Shown here: piece by piece, positions 36,111 through 47,500 of the stretch
Layout of the letters: each line of letters starts with the position of its first letter
How positions within the stretch are numbered: position 1 is the first letter of the stretch
Made by a program: the position numbers and the translations under genes
The notes under the pieces: model-generated
What the model saw: only the letters and a program-made list of their open reading frames with translations
Databases searched by the model: none
What the model was told of the DNA's origin: nothing
From: Rhexocercosporidium sp. MPI-PUGE-AT-0058
Lineage: Eukaryota; Ascomycota; Leotiomycetes; Helotiales
Assembly: GCA_020746875.1 (NCBI GenBank)
Contig: JAGTJL010000002.1
Location: forward strand, 682,001-746,000
Reading direction: 5' to 3'
DNA length: 64,000 bases

Positions 36111-36704
36111 TCCACGGCTTCTTCTTATACATTAGATGAGAGCCCCACTAATAACAGACTTGGTTCAGTATCACTCAATATCCAAAACTCCTCAAATGGT
36201 CGTCGCTATGGCGGAGTTCATCTCTGGTCACGGATGCGATCCAGGTGCGGCTTCTTCATCATGGGTCACAGTCCACGGTTCACAGTTCATGGTTCATGGT
36301 TCATGGTTCATAGCTTCGTTTGGCTTCAGGGTCACGGTTCATGGTTCATGGTTCATAGCTTCGTTTGGCTTCAGGGTCACGGTTCATGGTTCATAGCTCA
36401 CGGTTCACGGCTCGGGTTCATACGGTTCATGGTTCATAGCTCACGGTTCATGGCTCGGTTCATGCTTTCTATACAAGGATCTTTGACCTTACAGCCGATC
36501 ACTAATTCGAGTCGCACCAAATTGGAACTCATACGCGTTTACATGTTTCTTGCTGTATCTTTTCTCGTGCATCATCGAAGTAATGGTAGTTTGTTCATGT
36601 CAAGTTCTTGGAAATTGATATGGATCCTGCATATAGCAGAATCGCATATCTGGGTGATCAAGTTCCGGTCCTCCCCTATGTCTCCGGCATCATCCAGGAG
36701 CCAG
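36111..36704. other. Intergenic with GTTCATG minisatellite
   Basis: This lies upstream of the membrane-protein gene. Apart from the minisatellite it has only frames built from the repeat itself. Confidence 0.5.
36274..36450. repeat. GTTCATG minisatellite with 42-bp higher-order unit
   Basis: GGTTCATG octamers alternate with TTCGTTTGGCTTCAGGGTCA, giving two near-identical units of about 42 bp, followed by degenerate octamers to about 36450. Confidence 0.8.
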
Positions 36705-37457
36705 TAACGTCCCACCCACCTTTCCGACCACCCCCCCCCATTCCGACCACCCTTTTACACCAAAAACAGCGTTTTTGAGGTATTAATATCTTTACAATGA
36801 ATTAATAAAACCTTATAATTTTTTATATTTATATTTATTAGAGCAAATGTAATTTGAATCATAAATTATTACATAATATTAAATTTAAGTTTTTACATAC
36901 AAAAAACGTCAAAAATCACTTACTAATAACTTCTTCAATAATTAATATAATTATATAAGACTTAAAACACATAAATATTAGACAGAAATCTTGAATTTTT
37001 AAAAGTTTTGAAGTATTTGTATTAACAGTTACTTTTTAATTAAGTAATTAATTTCTCTCATACAAATTTTTGTATGGTGCTTTATATTTTACTTAATTAT
37101 AAAACTATTACTAATGGAATTAACTTTAAACTCACAAATCCTAAAGTATTATATAAAATATACTTTTTTTTAAAGTTTTAAGTCCTTGCATTAATAATGA
37201 GGATAGTTATTTCAAAAATAAGAAAATTCATTTTTACACCAAATTTGTATGAGAGAAATATTTTGAACTTTAAATACTTAGTTTGCAATATGATGTAATA
37301 TGAAATGATTAAATTTATTATTGTCTAAAAGACCTTATAAAAAAGATTCTAAATCTTGAATTTTAGTTTATTTTATTAATAAATGATAAAGATATTAATT
37401 ATTTAAAGTGGTGAGTTTTGATGTAAAAGGGTGTCGGAAAGGTGGGGTGGGACGTTA
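36705..37457. mobile_element. 753-bp AT-rich TIR element flanked by TA
   Basis: The two ends are inverted copies of TAACGTCCCACC, CACCTTTCCGAC, ACCCTTTTACA and TTAATATCTTTA, extending about 70 bp inward. The left end carries an extra 20-bp C-rich stretch. TA stands at both outer edges, as for Tc1/mariner-type target duplication. The interior is very AT-rich but contains many CA and TG dinucleotides, so RIP did not produce it. There is no coding capacity: a non-autonomous element. Confidence 0.75.
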
Positions 37458-37493
37458 TACCATACCTCCAACGTGGGCCGCCAGCTACCTCGG

Positions 37494-38010
37494 GGGTGAG
37501 GTCCTGCATACAAGCTTCGATGCTCTGCAGCATTGCGTTAACCCAATGGAAGTATCAAGATTAGAAAAGGTACGGCACGAAGAGGTTCCATTTGGGGAAA
37601 AGCACGAATCGATACGCCAAAAACCTTTCCAAATCCACGGCCAGAACATTATCAATGCTCTGCAGTGTCTTGCTTCCCCAGATTGCTGCATGGAGAATGG
37701 GGGCAGCCATGTTGATTATTCAAGGAGCCAACGCATCATGCACCATGGGTTGCAAGTGACTGACTCTCTGTCGTTGAGCTCCCAAGACAGCAGACTTCTA
37801 AAATGAGGAAGGGATGAATCCGTTTTGGGAGACCAAGACCGTCAACATACCGCCGGCATCTTCTTCCCTAGTTGCAGCAAGATGCATGGCATCTTGCAGG
37901 AATCGCAGGGTCAAGGAACATATTGAAGTGAATGAAACTGTACACAGGGCCAGTCTTCCCCCTTGATTTCGATTGGTATGAGCCAGGTGAATATCTTCGA
38001 TCACTCCGCT
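37494..38010. repeat. Copy 1 of a tandem direct duplication
   Basis: Aligned without inversion to 38157-38643. Shared landmarks are CCGTTTTGGGAGACCAA, a GCAGCAAGATGCA block, and ATCGCAGGGTCAAGGAACAT followed by TATTGAAGTGAATGAA. Open frames differ between the copies, so coding function is unlikely. Confidence 0.75.
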
Positions 38011-38156
38011 GTGAAGTATGGCAAGAATTCGCGTTAATGCAAACATATACAGTAGAAAACCTTAGGGAAGCTTCTTGGAGAGAATTCCCAGCCAGGCTTG
38101 TGTCAATGTAAGGCTAGTGCACCGTGCAACGTATGCCTCTAGCAGCTTTCGGGATG

Positions 38157-38643
38157 AGGACCTCCATGCAGACGCTGATGTCTCCGCAGCATTGCTTTAA
38201 TTCAATGTGGGTCTTGAGAATCGAAGAGTACCACACGGGGACGTTCCATATTTGGAGACTCGTACAAACATAACTCTTCCCACAATATGCACGGTCCGAA
38301 CTCTGTCAATGCTCCAGACCTATGTCTTGCTTCCCCCACGCCGCCTCATCATGTATCGGCGAAGCCAGCTTGACCATTCAAGAAGCCAACACATTCCACA
38401 CCGGCATGAAGCCTTGGTGACTTATTCAAGCCTAGTCCGTTTTGGGAGACCAACACCGTCGACATGACGCCGGTTTCTTTCTTCCTGTTGCAGCAAGATG
38501 CACGGCAACTTGATCAGGAATCGCAGGGTCAAGGAACATGTCAAGGAACATATTGAAGTGAATGAAGCCGTACACAAGGCCCCGGTCTTCACCACTTGAT
38601 TCCGATTGGTAGGAGCCAAGTGAATATCTTCGATCAGATGAGA
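38157..38643. repeat. Copy 2 of the tandem direct duplication
   Basis: This contains an extra internal repeat of TCAAGGAACATG. A third, short piece (GGGCGAAGCCAGC through GCATAGGCC) lies near 39393-39455. Copy 2 abuts the promoter of the small 83-residue gene. Confidence 0.7.
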
Positions 38644-38707
38644 CGGCTGAATGAGAGCCGATGTGTAGTTTGTAGAGGGAGAGATATATACGTTTAGTAT
38701 AAAAATG

Positions 38708-38715
38708 TATATAAG
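38708..38715 (+). promoter_or_regulatory. TATA box
   Basis: TATATAAG lies 131 bp before the ATG of the 83-residue gene. Confidence 0.55.
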
Positions 38716-38838
38716 GGGGCGAATTCCTTACAAGTTTGACCGTTCGCTTCCCCATCACTCCTAGTTCATTAAGCATCATCTAAAGCTTCACGCCTCTACA
38801 TACATATTAGAGTTATCTACCAATCCTCAAAGTAGACA

Positions 38839-39139
38839 ATGGCTCCGACAGAGACAACCGCAAAGCCGAAGCAGCCAGAGCCGCCCAAAGTCGATGACAA
38901 ACCTGAGACTGCGCAGAATCCGTCCACAGACCCAGCTACTACCGAGCATCTTCAGCGGACTGTCGGTGAGGCGAGTGAGCTCACAGACCCGGCTATGGAG
39001 AAGACTCTTCGAATAACCTCACCCAGTTGGGAGTACGTATCCAACGGAGCGTTGGTAAAACATAGCTAATGAATGCCTTAGCAATCTCCCTGTAACGCTC
39101 TTTGAGCCAAAGCCGTTTGTTGGTGAGCGGAAGGAGTAG
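38839..39139 (+). CDS. Small proline-rich hypothetical protein
   Basis: Two exons (38839-39032, 39082-39139) with a 49-bp intron (GTACGT donor, CTAAT branch) give 83 residues. The N-terminal half is disordered and rich in Pro, Lys and Thr (KPKQPEPPKVDDKPE). The C-terminal half is charged and ends LFEPKPFVGERKE. There is no signal or membrane segment. The TATA box and clean intron support a real gene; the family is unknown. Confidence 0.6.
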
Positions 39140-39562
39140 GATACTGTCTAGGACCACAGGGCTGGGTTGTTGGATCAGGATCTTGGTTTTTAAGTCTTTC
39201 CAGGTTTGCTTTGAGTATATCAATCGTTATATACAGTAAAGTTCGAGCACGAAATCCACGGTGTAATGCAACCTCGAGAGAATCGAAATGATGGCGTGCA
39301 CCGGTAGATGTTTATGCAAAATATTACTTTTCCAACCTAGCCTCAATCGAGTACTGTATGCATCATCAATTGATCTGCAAGTGACCTACCAGGGGTGAAT
39401 GGGCGAAGCCAGCATTTCCGTTTGAGCAGCTAACGCATCATGCTGGAAGCATAGGCCGCTGGTCCATCTATGGAGACAACAGGGTCAATTTCCTTAATCG
39501 ATTGTCCCGCGTTGGCCGCGCAAGAATGGACCTCCGTGGTGGATGATACGAAAACCAGTGAA

Positions 39563-39570
39563 TATATAAG
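39563..39570 (+). promoter_or_regulatory. TATA box
   Basis: TATATAAG lies 127 bp before the ATG of the BCS1-like gene. Confidence 0.55.
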
Positions 39571-39696
39571 GGCACAGATCCCCTTTGACCCTCAAGGACA
39601 GACTCACTCTCATATCCGACCTCAGCTTCACCAGACTTAGACCAGCATTCTACTATCGATCCTTTGCTTAGCTGCTCACCCACAACACGTCTTGCA

Positions 39697-41193
39697 ATGG
39701 CTACTCACAACAATGCCTATTCTCTGCCAAGTCAGCCACTCCTATTGAGCCCGGTATCAATGGTAGACGTCTTCTTCCCAGGGCTTACCAACATCTCTGC
39801 TGTCCTCCAGCAACTTCTGGCTGGACCAAACAGCTATGGTCGTTTGTTCTGCATCTGCGGATTGGCTGTGTGCTTTGGCAGATATGTCAAAGAGTTCTTT
39901 GAAGCATTTGTGACTAGGCACTTCAGTTTGTGACTCCTCAGACCACTAATGATATATTCTGACAAGCAACAGCTTCAAGAGTTTATGTCTCCCATTCCAA
40001 TGAAGCACATGATATGCTTGTCGCCTGGATATCCTCCCAGCCGTTTTCCCGTAAAGCATCTTCCCTCCTTGTTAGCGCGGGTGGGATGAGAAGAGGGTCC
40101 GCCAACGATCACTCTGATGGGAACCAGAAGAAATCTCTTCAGTATTCGCCTTGGAATGGGAGCTTTTCTTTCTGGTACAGGAATCGTCTGCTCACGTTTC
40201 GGAGCATCCAGAAAGAGGGCCGAATTTTCCGCGAAGAGGAGATCTCAGTCTCCTGCATAGGGAGGTCTCCGGATGTTTTGAGGGAGCTCTTCCGCGAGTG
40301 TCGAGCTGATTACTTGAAGTTGGTCAAGAACAAGACGTCTATCTTTGAGCAACGGGATGGTGGCTGGAAAAAAACGAGAGCAATAGACAAAAGACCACTA
40401 GACACTGTCATTCTTGATGAGGAGGAGAAGACAGCGCTGGTAGAGGACATCAAGGCTTACCTGGACCCTGAAACACAAGGGTGGTATTCTCGGCGCGGAA
40501 TCCCCTACCGGAAAGGATACCTATTGTACGGGCCACCTGGAACCGGAAAGTCAGTTTGAGTTTATCAATTGCGGGGGACTGCGACCTCGATATCTACATC
40601 CTCAATCTCTCTAGTCAGGACGACAGCTCGCTGGGCAAGCTGTTCACTGAACTCCCTAAGCATTGTGTCGTCCTTGTCGAAGATATTGATGCCGTCGACG
40701 CAACAAAATCTCGACAGCACGGAACGGTGAAGACTGGTCAAGAAGAGACAGGCTCTTTAACAATGGGAAAGTCGCAAGGAAGGGTGTCTCTATCGGCCCT
40801 CCTGAACGTTCTCGACGGTGTTGGTTCGCAGGAAGGACGGGTACTGATTATGACCACGAACCACGTGATATGAAGCTGGAGCTTGGGTACACTAACCAGG
40901 ACATCAACGCTCGAATCTTCTACGCCCTGTTTATGCGCGACGACACCTTACCAGACGGGAGCCAGCGAGGAGATGAAGACACGCTCAGGAAGCTGATGAG
41001 AGAGTTTGCAAGTAAGATACCGGAGCAGGAGTTTAGTGCGGCTGAGGTCCAGTCGTTCTTGATGGAATACAAGCGGTTGCCTCACATGGCAGTGGAAAAT
41101 GTGCAGGAATGGGTAGTCAGAACCAGGGAAGGAAAAAGGCAAATGAAGAGAGCGGATTCTTGGATGCTTCAAGGTGGTGACATTCTTGATTGA
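39697..41193 (+). pseudogene. BCS1-like AAA ATPase, frameshifted and internally deleted
   Basis: The first exon (39697-39925), a 47-bp intron and a long exon 2 encode a membrane anchor (YGRLFCICGLAVCFG), a BCS1 N-terminal domain and the AAA core. In the Walker A motif GPPGTGKS the frame is lost by one missing base near 40553; the next frame continues exactly with LSLSIAGDCDLDIYILNLS. Walker B (VVLVEDIDAVD) and sensor 1 (VLIMTTNH) follow. The sequence then jumps from AACCACGT to GATATGAAG near 40863, skipping roughly a dozen codons that in this family carry the arginine finger. BCS1 relatives are membrane-bound AAA proteins; BCS1 itself inserts the Rieske protein in mitochondria. Two independent lesions make this copy non-functional unless they are assembly errors. 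Confidence 0.75.
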
Positions 41194-42112
41194 TTTGGCG
41201 TTGTGCCTATTATGTGTGAAATAGGAGGGTTGGAACAGTTGTGCTTATCAGTGCTTTGATTTCTTATTATTTTACTTTTCAATGTTTATACGCTCTGAGA
41301 TAATGAAAGTATGTAACTTGAATCTTTTGAATGGTGACACAATTGTTTGAGGCCTGTGAGGGCAGATATTTCATTGGCTGTACCACGCCGGGAAAGTTCC
41401 CTACCGAAAATACGGGTCGCCCGTCTCCCGCTTAAACGAGCCCGAAGAATAAGCGGACCAAATAAGCTTTTTAATGGGCAGCCTTATCAAGGAAGCGAGA
41501 GGTGCAGATACTTGTAAAGCTAGCGGCCGTCTTGGCAAACTGCCGCTCTGCTCCACTATTGATTAGAAGCAAAGTGCCAAAGGTCCTCTTCGATTCAGCC
41601 CCGGGAGAGGGGGAGGGGGGACGTTACAAGTATGTGGCCAAGCGAAAAATCAAGTTCACATAGTCACTACAACGGCACGTGACTACGTCACAGCTACCTT
41701 CGGGAATGTTTAGAACAACCGCATACAGAATTGCCTGCCCATTCACGGCTACCAATGAAGTAAAACGACTGGCTTTTTCTGCCTACCGTTTTTCATCATG
41801 ACCCCCTTCATCCCTATTTTTAATGGTAGAATAGAACAAGCGCGTATTAATCACGTGATGTAAACTCCACATGCGGTGTAGAGTGCTCTGGCCCCCTGTT
41901 TCTTCCTTCCAAGTGGATCACTCAACCCATACTAACCGCTCTAGCCACCACATCCAGAAGCCTGTGAACTTCTACGTACAGACTTGCCTGTCTTATTCAC
42001 GGCTACCAACAACCTATAAACGACAGGTTGACGTTCTTTTTCTGCCAACCCTATTTCATCATGGCCTTCTTCACCACCATTCTTGATGCTAAGTCGGCCT
42101 TCAGCCTTCATC
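41194..42112. other. Intergenic with a short duplicated promoter segment
   Basis: About 100 bp at 41725-41830 (ATTGCCTGCCCATTCACGG through TTTTTCATCATGACC) is repeated at 41978-42072 directly before the next gene. An isolated GGGGGGACGTTA near 41624 resembles the end of the TIR elements, but no partner end is visible. Confidence 0.5.
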
Positions 42113-42799
42113 ATGGCAGGCTTCTCTACCTTCCACAGCAACACGACTGCCATACCTACTGAGATCACTACCCAGATCTTGGGTTATATCGTCGCGGACG
42201 CAAGACCGCTTGGCGGCAGTGTCAGGACCCATACCAAACACCACCCAGTAGCAACAGTATCGAAAACTTTTCGTGCAATCTACCTCAACTCCCCTTACTC
42301 AACTTCCACGAAAGGCGGAGAGACTACGCCAGCCAAACTCCGTATTGGCGAAGCCCTCGAGTTCAGCGACTTGAAAACCCTGTCAGCCTTCTTCGAACAC
42401 GGTCCGGGTCGAGATGCTACAACTCTGCACAACGTTCGGTTCCTCAGCGTATCCTATCTTGACGATGAGAATGCCACGGGTTGGGGTCAGCGGACTACCG
42501 ATTATGCTTACGAGGCTTTTGAGTACCTTTATAAAGACTGGGGTTCTATGCGAATATCATGGCTTCGACTTTGTATCCCTTACTCACATGCGATATCTTC
42601 GGTCAACGACCCTGGGTTGTGGAGCCTCCTCAAGCTCCGTAACCTTCCTCGCCTGATAATTCGTGGTCCACACGGTTGTATCACACCTGAAGTCCGCAAA
42701 CATCTCAAGGCTCGTACACATACAAAGAAGCTATTCCCGTGGCGCCCACTTGGCCTGGAAAATGTTGGTGGAAGAAAGTGGAGTGGCCAGATGGCATAG
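42113..42799 (+). CDS. F-box-like hypothetical protein
   Basis: This is one exon. The ATG at 42113 is preferred over in-frame starts at 42086 for its context (A at -3, G at +4), giving 228 residues. The N-terminus has an F-box-like helix (IPTEITTQILGYIV), then a globular region without known motifs (FEYLYKDWGSMRISWLRLC). Immediately after the TAG the same frame stays open for another 50 codons encoding a very basic helix (RETVTERRKMQRNAYHKRRR). The stop may be a recent nonsense mutation or a read-through site. Confidence 0.65.
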   Translation: MAGFSTFHSNTTAIPTEITTQILGYIVADARPLGGSVRTHTKHHPVATVSKTFRAIYLNSPYSTSTKGGETTPAKLRIGEALEFSDLKTLSAFFEHGPGRDATTLHNVRFLSVSYLDDENATGWGQRTTDYAYEAFEYLYKDWGSMRISWLRLCIPYSHAISSVNDPGLWSLLKLRNLPRLIIRGPHGCITPEVRKHLKARTHTKKLFPWRPLGLENVGGRKWSGQMA

Positions 42800-43059
42800 G
42801 AGGAGCAATACCAGTTACTCGATAGTCGATACAAGTACTTGCACGACCGGGAAACCGTTACCGAAAGGCGGAAAATGCAACGGAATGCCTACCACAAGCG
42901 GCGACGACGGTGGCCCATGTTGTCAAAATGGAGAAAGAAGGGCCGCGCATAGCCACGAGATTTAGGTGAGAAGATAACCTGATATTTCTGAACATGGTTT
43001 GAAACACGACTGATTGCTATGTACATACAGTCCCTGCCCTGATCGCGAATTAAGAGCGG

Positions 43060-44172
43060 TCAATCTCCATCCTCATTGACATCCAAATTCGGGCTATCCT
43101 TCATCGGTCCCATGGACAATAGCAACCCTTTCTTGACACTGTGCTGCGGTTCTTGACCTTCAGAGTTCCGCTCCTGCGCTATCAGCCTCTTGATCGAGGA
43201 CACAACTTTGCTCCAACTACCCCACGCTCTATCATCAGCGTCTCTCTTAAATCCATCAAGAAAGCGGAGTCTCTCATCCTGGTCCTCACCTGACGAGTGC
43301 GGTGGCACGAGCGGAGTGGTGAACTTCCCTGACCACAATGCTCCATCGACGCACTGCCAAAAGTCGAGATCTGTTGACCACTTTTGCCAGTTGTACATCT
43401 GACTACCGTGCGCAAAACGCTGATCCAAAGCCGCAAGACGCTTGAGCACGACGTCAAAGCTGCGACTTGCAAAGATTCTCTTGATCTGGTCAAAGTTCGC
43501 GGCGAAGGCGTCATATGGGGCACCCGCCCTCTGGTTCAGGCTGCTTGCAACAATCCAGTGCGCTAGTGGGTGGTGTTGCTGTTTCAGTGCCTACTCTCAT
43601 TAGTACTTCGTCGCTGTCGATCCAAATCTACTCACTTTCTCAATGTTAATATAAATTTCCTTCATCTGAGGGCGATCTAGAAATTCTGTTCGAAGTTTGT
43701 CGCGTCTATCGCATACGCCATGAAGTAGATTGTTAAGAAAGCGCGCTTTCGTGGTATACCCAAGGGCATACTTCACGAAGTCGGAGAAGGGAATTCGAAA
43801 GATCGCCTGGCACACGGTCGCATGGAATTCGGCCGCGATTTCGGAGGGAATCCCTTCGGGTGGCGGGTACCAGTTCCAGTCCCATGGAGATTCACTGTAT
43901 TCAAGTGGCATGTGGAGCAATCGCCAAAGCTCATTGGCCTTGAAATCGACTGACAAGTTTGAGGGGTCTGCATGTTGGTCCCTGGAGAGGTTCTGGAAAA
44001 TTGTGTCGAGATCGGAACGTTCCTTCAAGTAGCCCACCATCGCGGCTTCATCCACACCGGGAATAAGCGAGCAGATGACTTCCACTTTACCGGTGTTTTT
44101 AGTGGTCACTACCTTTCGCTGCGCTTCTGCCTCCCACCACCTGTTTGCAAAACGAGAAGATGCCGATCCCAT
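43060..44172 (-). CDS. Hypothetical protein
   Basis: Two exons (44172-43636, 43578-43060) joined across a 57-bp intron (GTGAGT donor) give 351 residues. The upstream frame to 44187 begins with TTG, so the ATG at 44172 is used. The protein is helix-rich and Trp-rich (SPWDWNWYPPPEG, NWQKWSTDLDFWQC), with no signal peptide, membrane segment or known catalytic motif. The family is not recognised. Confidence 0.7.
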
Positions 44173-46530
44173 ATTGGCGAAGGGCAATTAATGGATTGGA
44201 TGCGGCAAGCTAGAACAGATGGTTATCCAGCAGCCTAGTATGGAGGAAGGCGAGGTTGGTGAGGGAGGACGGCTGATGAGGAAGGAGGGTTGACGAGGAA
44301 GAAGTGTTGGTGGAGGAGGTCGATGAGGGAAGAAAGACAGACCCCGACCAACATATACAACATTGATTCCTCGAAGTTCGCCCACCCTGGACGAATTCGT
44401 ATCTGCACCATGGAAGAAGTTCCCTGAGAGCTGAGGCAGTATGCCTTAGTCGATATGATCCTGCCTCAAGGAACCACTCAAAAGGCCAACGGTGGGTACC
44501 TTGGACATCTAGCCACCACACCATCTCTCAAACCCTGCACGCATTATTCTGTCTATCTAGGGTTGCACCTGGTGTCCATGCCAGTGCATGGTGACCAATT
44601 CTGCCTTGGAGGTATTGGCGGTGGTTCTCGACATTGGGTGAGATCGGACGTCGCCGGCAGCAGCCTCCTTTGGCATTGAAATGTATGAACCACTTGAGGG
44701 TGTTATTCCCATTATCAAGTGATAAGCAAAGCAGCAAGTCTGGTACCTATGTCGTCTGCGACACTTCGAATCGCGAGCCTAGAGAGGGGTACAATGTGAA
44801 CAGAGGATCAAGCGGCTCTAGCGTATCCCGAATGGAGACCGCCAGCGAATGTCTAAAATTGCATGGGTTTCCGTCATCCGCTCCGTCTTCCAATCAGCCA
44901 CGGTTGGCGAACCTTTCCAGGCTGTTGCCAATCTCCATAACTCGCAGCTGGCCAAGCGGGTAGGGCGGTATGGAGGAAGTATCCAGGACAGCCGAACGCC
45001 GGAGTTAGTTTTCTTAGAGTGAGGTGTAGTACCAAAGACTCCGCTGGTCATCCGAGTCTACTGGAACGGCGATGGCAGAGCATTCTGCATGAGCTGAACC
45101 CATAGAATCACACACGAGTCACGAATGCTATCTGCTCCATCCGAGGATGGACTTACCATGGAACGGCTATGATGGGGTTGCTGAGGATTGCTGTAGTGCA
45201 GCAAAGAATTTCAGGCCCTGTGCTGCGTCGATAGTGCCGATCATCAGCCTGGGCACTACGCAAGCACATCAGGAGGATGACCTGAAGGATGAAAGCCATA
45301 CGATGCAGTTGAGTCTTCCGGAGGGTTTGCACCAACTCCCCTCGCAAGCAAGACCTGAGAAATGTTCCCTGCATGCTACTGCACCCAATTTGGCCCTCGA
45401 TCAAGGTGGTCCTATCGGATTTCTCCGCGTTCACGCCAGTCAAGTTTCTCTGGCCTAATATCCAAGTAGAGCGACATTGGTCGTGGTACGAAGCCTGTCG
45501 CATCTGGAGCCACCTTTGCAAGCTGTTCTGATACAGGCGTACATGAGCGATTTTCCTAAACCCAATGTTACCAACATATGGTCTTCGCTGCCAAAGTTCT
45601 TTGTACGATACAGCACGACATGTGCCCAGTGTTCTGAGGAGCACCAAAAGCTGGGGGCGAGCCTCGCCCCAAATAGGGGTTCACATGAACGCATGGCCTG
45701 GAACAAAACCACTGCGGGCTGTCACTTTCACGATGCCCTTTTAAGAGGAGGCAGGAGGCGGGGGCTACCTGGATGTGCACTAATGGAGATCTTCGGCAGG
45801 CTACGGAAGGCTTCTTGGCCCAATCCGAGATATATTTAGCATCTAAATGGGTTATGGTTAGCACACTGTCACAATTTGGCTATCAAGGAAAGCTTGAGAT
45901 AGGTCAGCCGACGCAGATGGGTGGAGGGACAGAGATCATCCAACGACCTCACCGATACCATAATACCCTCAATCTGATCTCATGTCTGGCTCCCGGCACG
46001 ATCTGCGCAGCAACAAGTATTATTAGACTTGCATCTCTACATCCACGTCACCAAAGAGGTGGCCATGCATGGTTACAGAAGTCGTCGGCGCTTCCGTGAG
46101 GATAAGCTGAGGAGCAGAGATGTGCGCTAGGTCTCCCAGCTGTGGCATATGGTGCTATGGAGCAGGGAGTACGATGGCCGGAGAATGGAGACAAGCAGCC
46201 ACTACCTATCCCTTGGTCTTGTCGAGCGGCGTGAGCGAGGCAGATTCGGTGTTGTGGGGGGCCATATTCGACATCTCACTGGCTACTATCCGCGAAATCA
46301 ACGCTGAGCCGACAGGGAATCCGGGAGGGGTACTTTAGGGAGGTACGGAACGGATGGCCATTCCTAGAACGACAAGGCAGCCTACGCATCGGCGATGTAG
46401 GCACTGTAACATTATAAAGAGTGCCTGCCAGCACGATCTACACTTTCCTCCCCATGCTCCACCCAGGCATTCACCTCCGATACAATTACTGTGGCTACTA
46501 CGCTCATCACCACTTATCTACGTGAACAGT
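44173..46530. other. 2.3 kb without a supported gene
   Basis: Frames occur on both strands. On the plus strand, one frame from 45147 to 45839 is interrupted by a single TAA at 45456 and would encode about 230 residues; a 164-codon minus frame overlaps it. Neither shows a domain, signal peptide or splice logic. It may be a decayed gene or chance in GC-balanced DNA. Confidence 0.4.
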
Positions 46531-47500
46531 ATGAGCGCACCACCCCTCAGCGAGGCAGAACCTATTTCAGTCGGTGCCTCTTTCTACGTGAGTCAGAAGC
46601 CAACTTGGAAATACACATCTGCTGACAGGAAAGAATCCCACTCATGCGACATACACTCCCTATGAGACTACGCCCGAAACAGCGGAAGACATGGTGCTGC
46701 CTCTGAATAAGTGAGCTCATGCTACTAAAGACGTGTTGAGGGGGTAATAACCATGTCCAGTGACAGTACACTGGGTCTTGGGGGATCTGCACGACTGGAC
46801 AGCAATTTCGAAATACCTGCAGATTCGGTGAGTAATGCATTCGACTCGGCCAAGGACTTCCAAGAACCTTCGTACATCGGTGAAGATGGTCGGTTTAGTC
46901 TACTTCGTGGTAAGATCTGCGGATCTGGTGCATTGAATTTAGCTAATCTAAGAGAAATGTATACCACTTTCCGAGATATGGCCACCAACTCTTCTGGCGC
47001 TAGTACTACCATTTCACAAGGAACACTTAGGCTTTTGCACGTCATGTCTCGAGCTGTGATTCGTCAGTATTGTCCCTGCAATGGCTATTCCTCTGCTCAC
47101 CCCCATATTAGAATATGTTGGTGAGCTTCAGGCTAATAATAACCAACTCCAATTGAGTAACGCACGGCTTCAAGCCACTCAAGGAAGCGGGCAAACCAAA
47201 GAACAGCAAATGAAAGGCAAGTTGACTATTTACTGTCATTGCATCCCCGGACTAACACCTAAAGCTCATATAGACGTTCTCCAGGGAGAGATTGAATCAG
47301 TCAAAGGTATAAATAATAGACGAATTCAATAAGGCTGACTAATATATAATTTAGTCAAAATCGATAAGTTGAGACGGGATATGCGTGAAGTAGAGGCGCA
47401 AAATGATAATCTGAAGGCAGACCTCGAGCGGCTAGGAGCTGGAGTTGATTTGGACTCTAGTATAGAGGGCTTAAGCAAGAAGCGACATCGTCAAGGGTGA
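46531..47500 (+). CDS. Coiled-coil hypothetical protein (multi-exon)
   Basis: Exons 46531-46587, 46634-46710 and 46761 onward join in phase (reading FYNPTHATYTPYE and LPLNNDSTLGLGG). The last exons are about 47067-47216, 47274-47306 and 47355-47500, also in phase. The junction between the third exon and the MAIPLLTPILEYVGELQ exon is unclear; a GTATAC donor at 46959 with an acceptor at 47066 keeps phase. The intron at 47217-47273 has a GC donor and a perfect CTAAC branch. The C-terminal half is a coiled coil (KIDKLRRDMREVEAQNDNLK). The N-terminus is acidic and disordered. The function is unknown. Confidence 0.6.

Noticed and set aside
41621..41640. GGGGGGACGTTA resembling a MITE end
   Set aside because: No inverted partner within a reasonable distance; a short match could be chance.
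45147..45839. Long plus frame with a single stop
   Set aside because: No recognisable family, composition or splice signals; the opposite strand is equally open.
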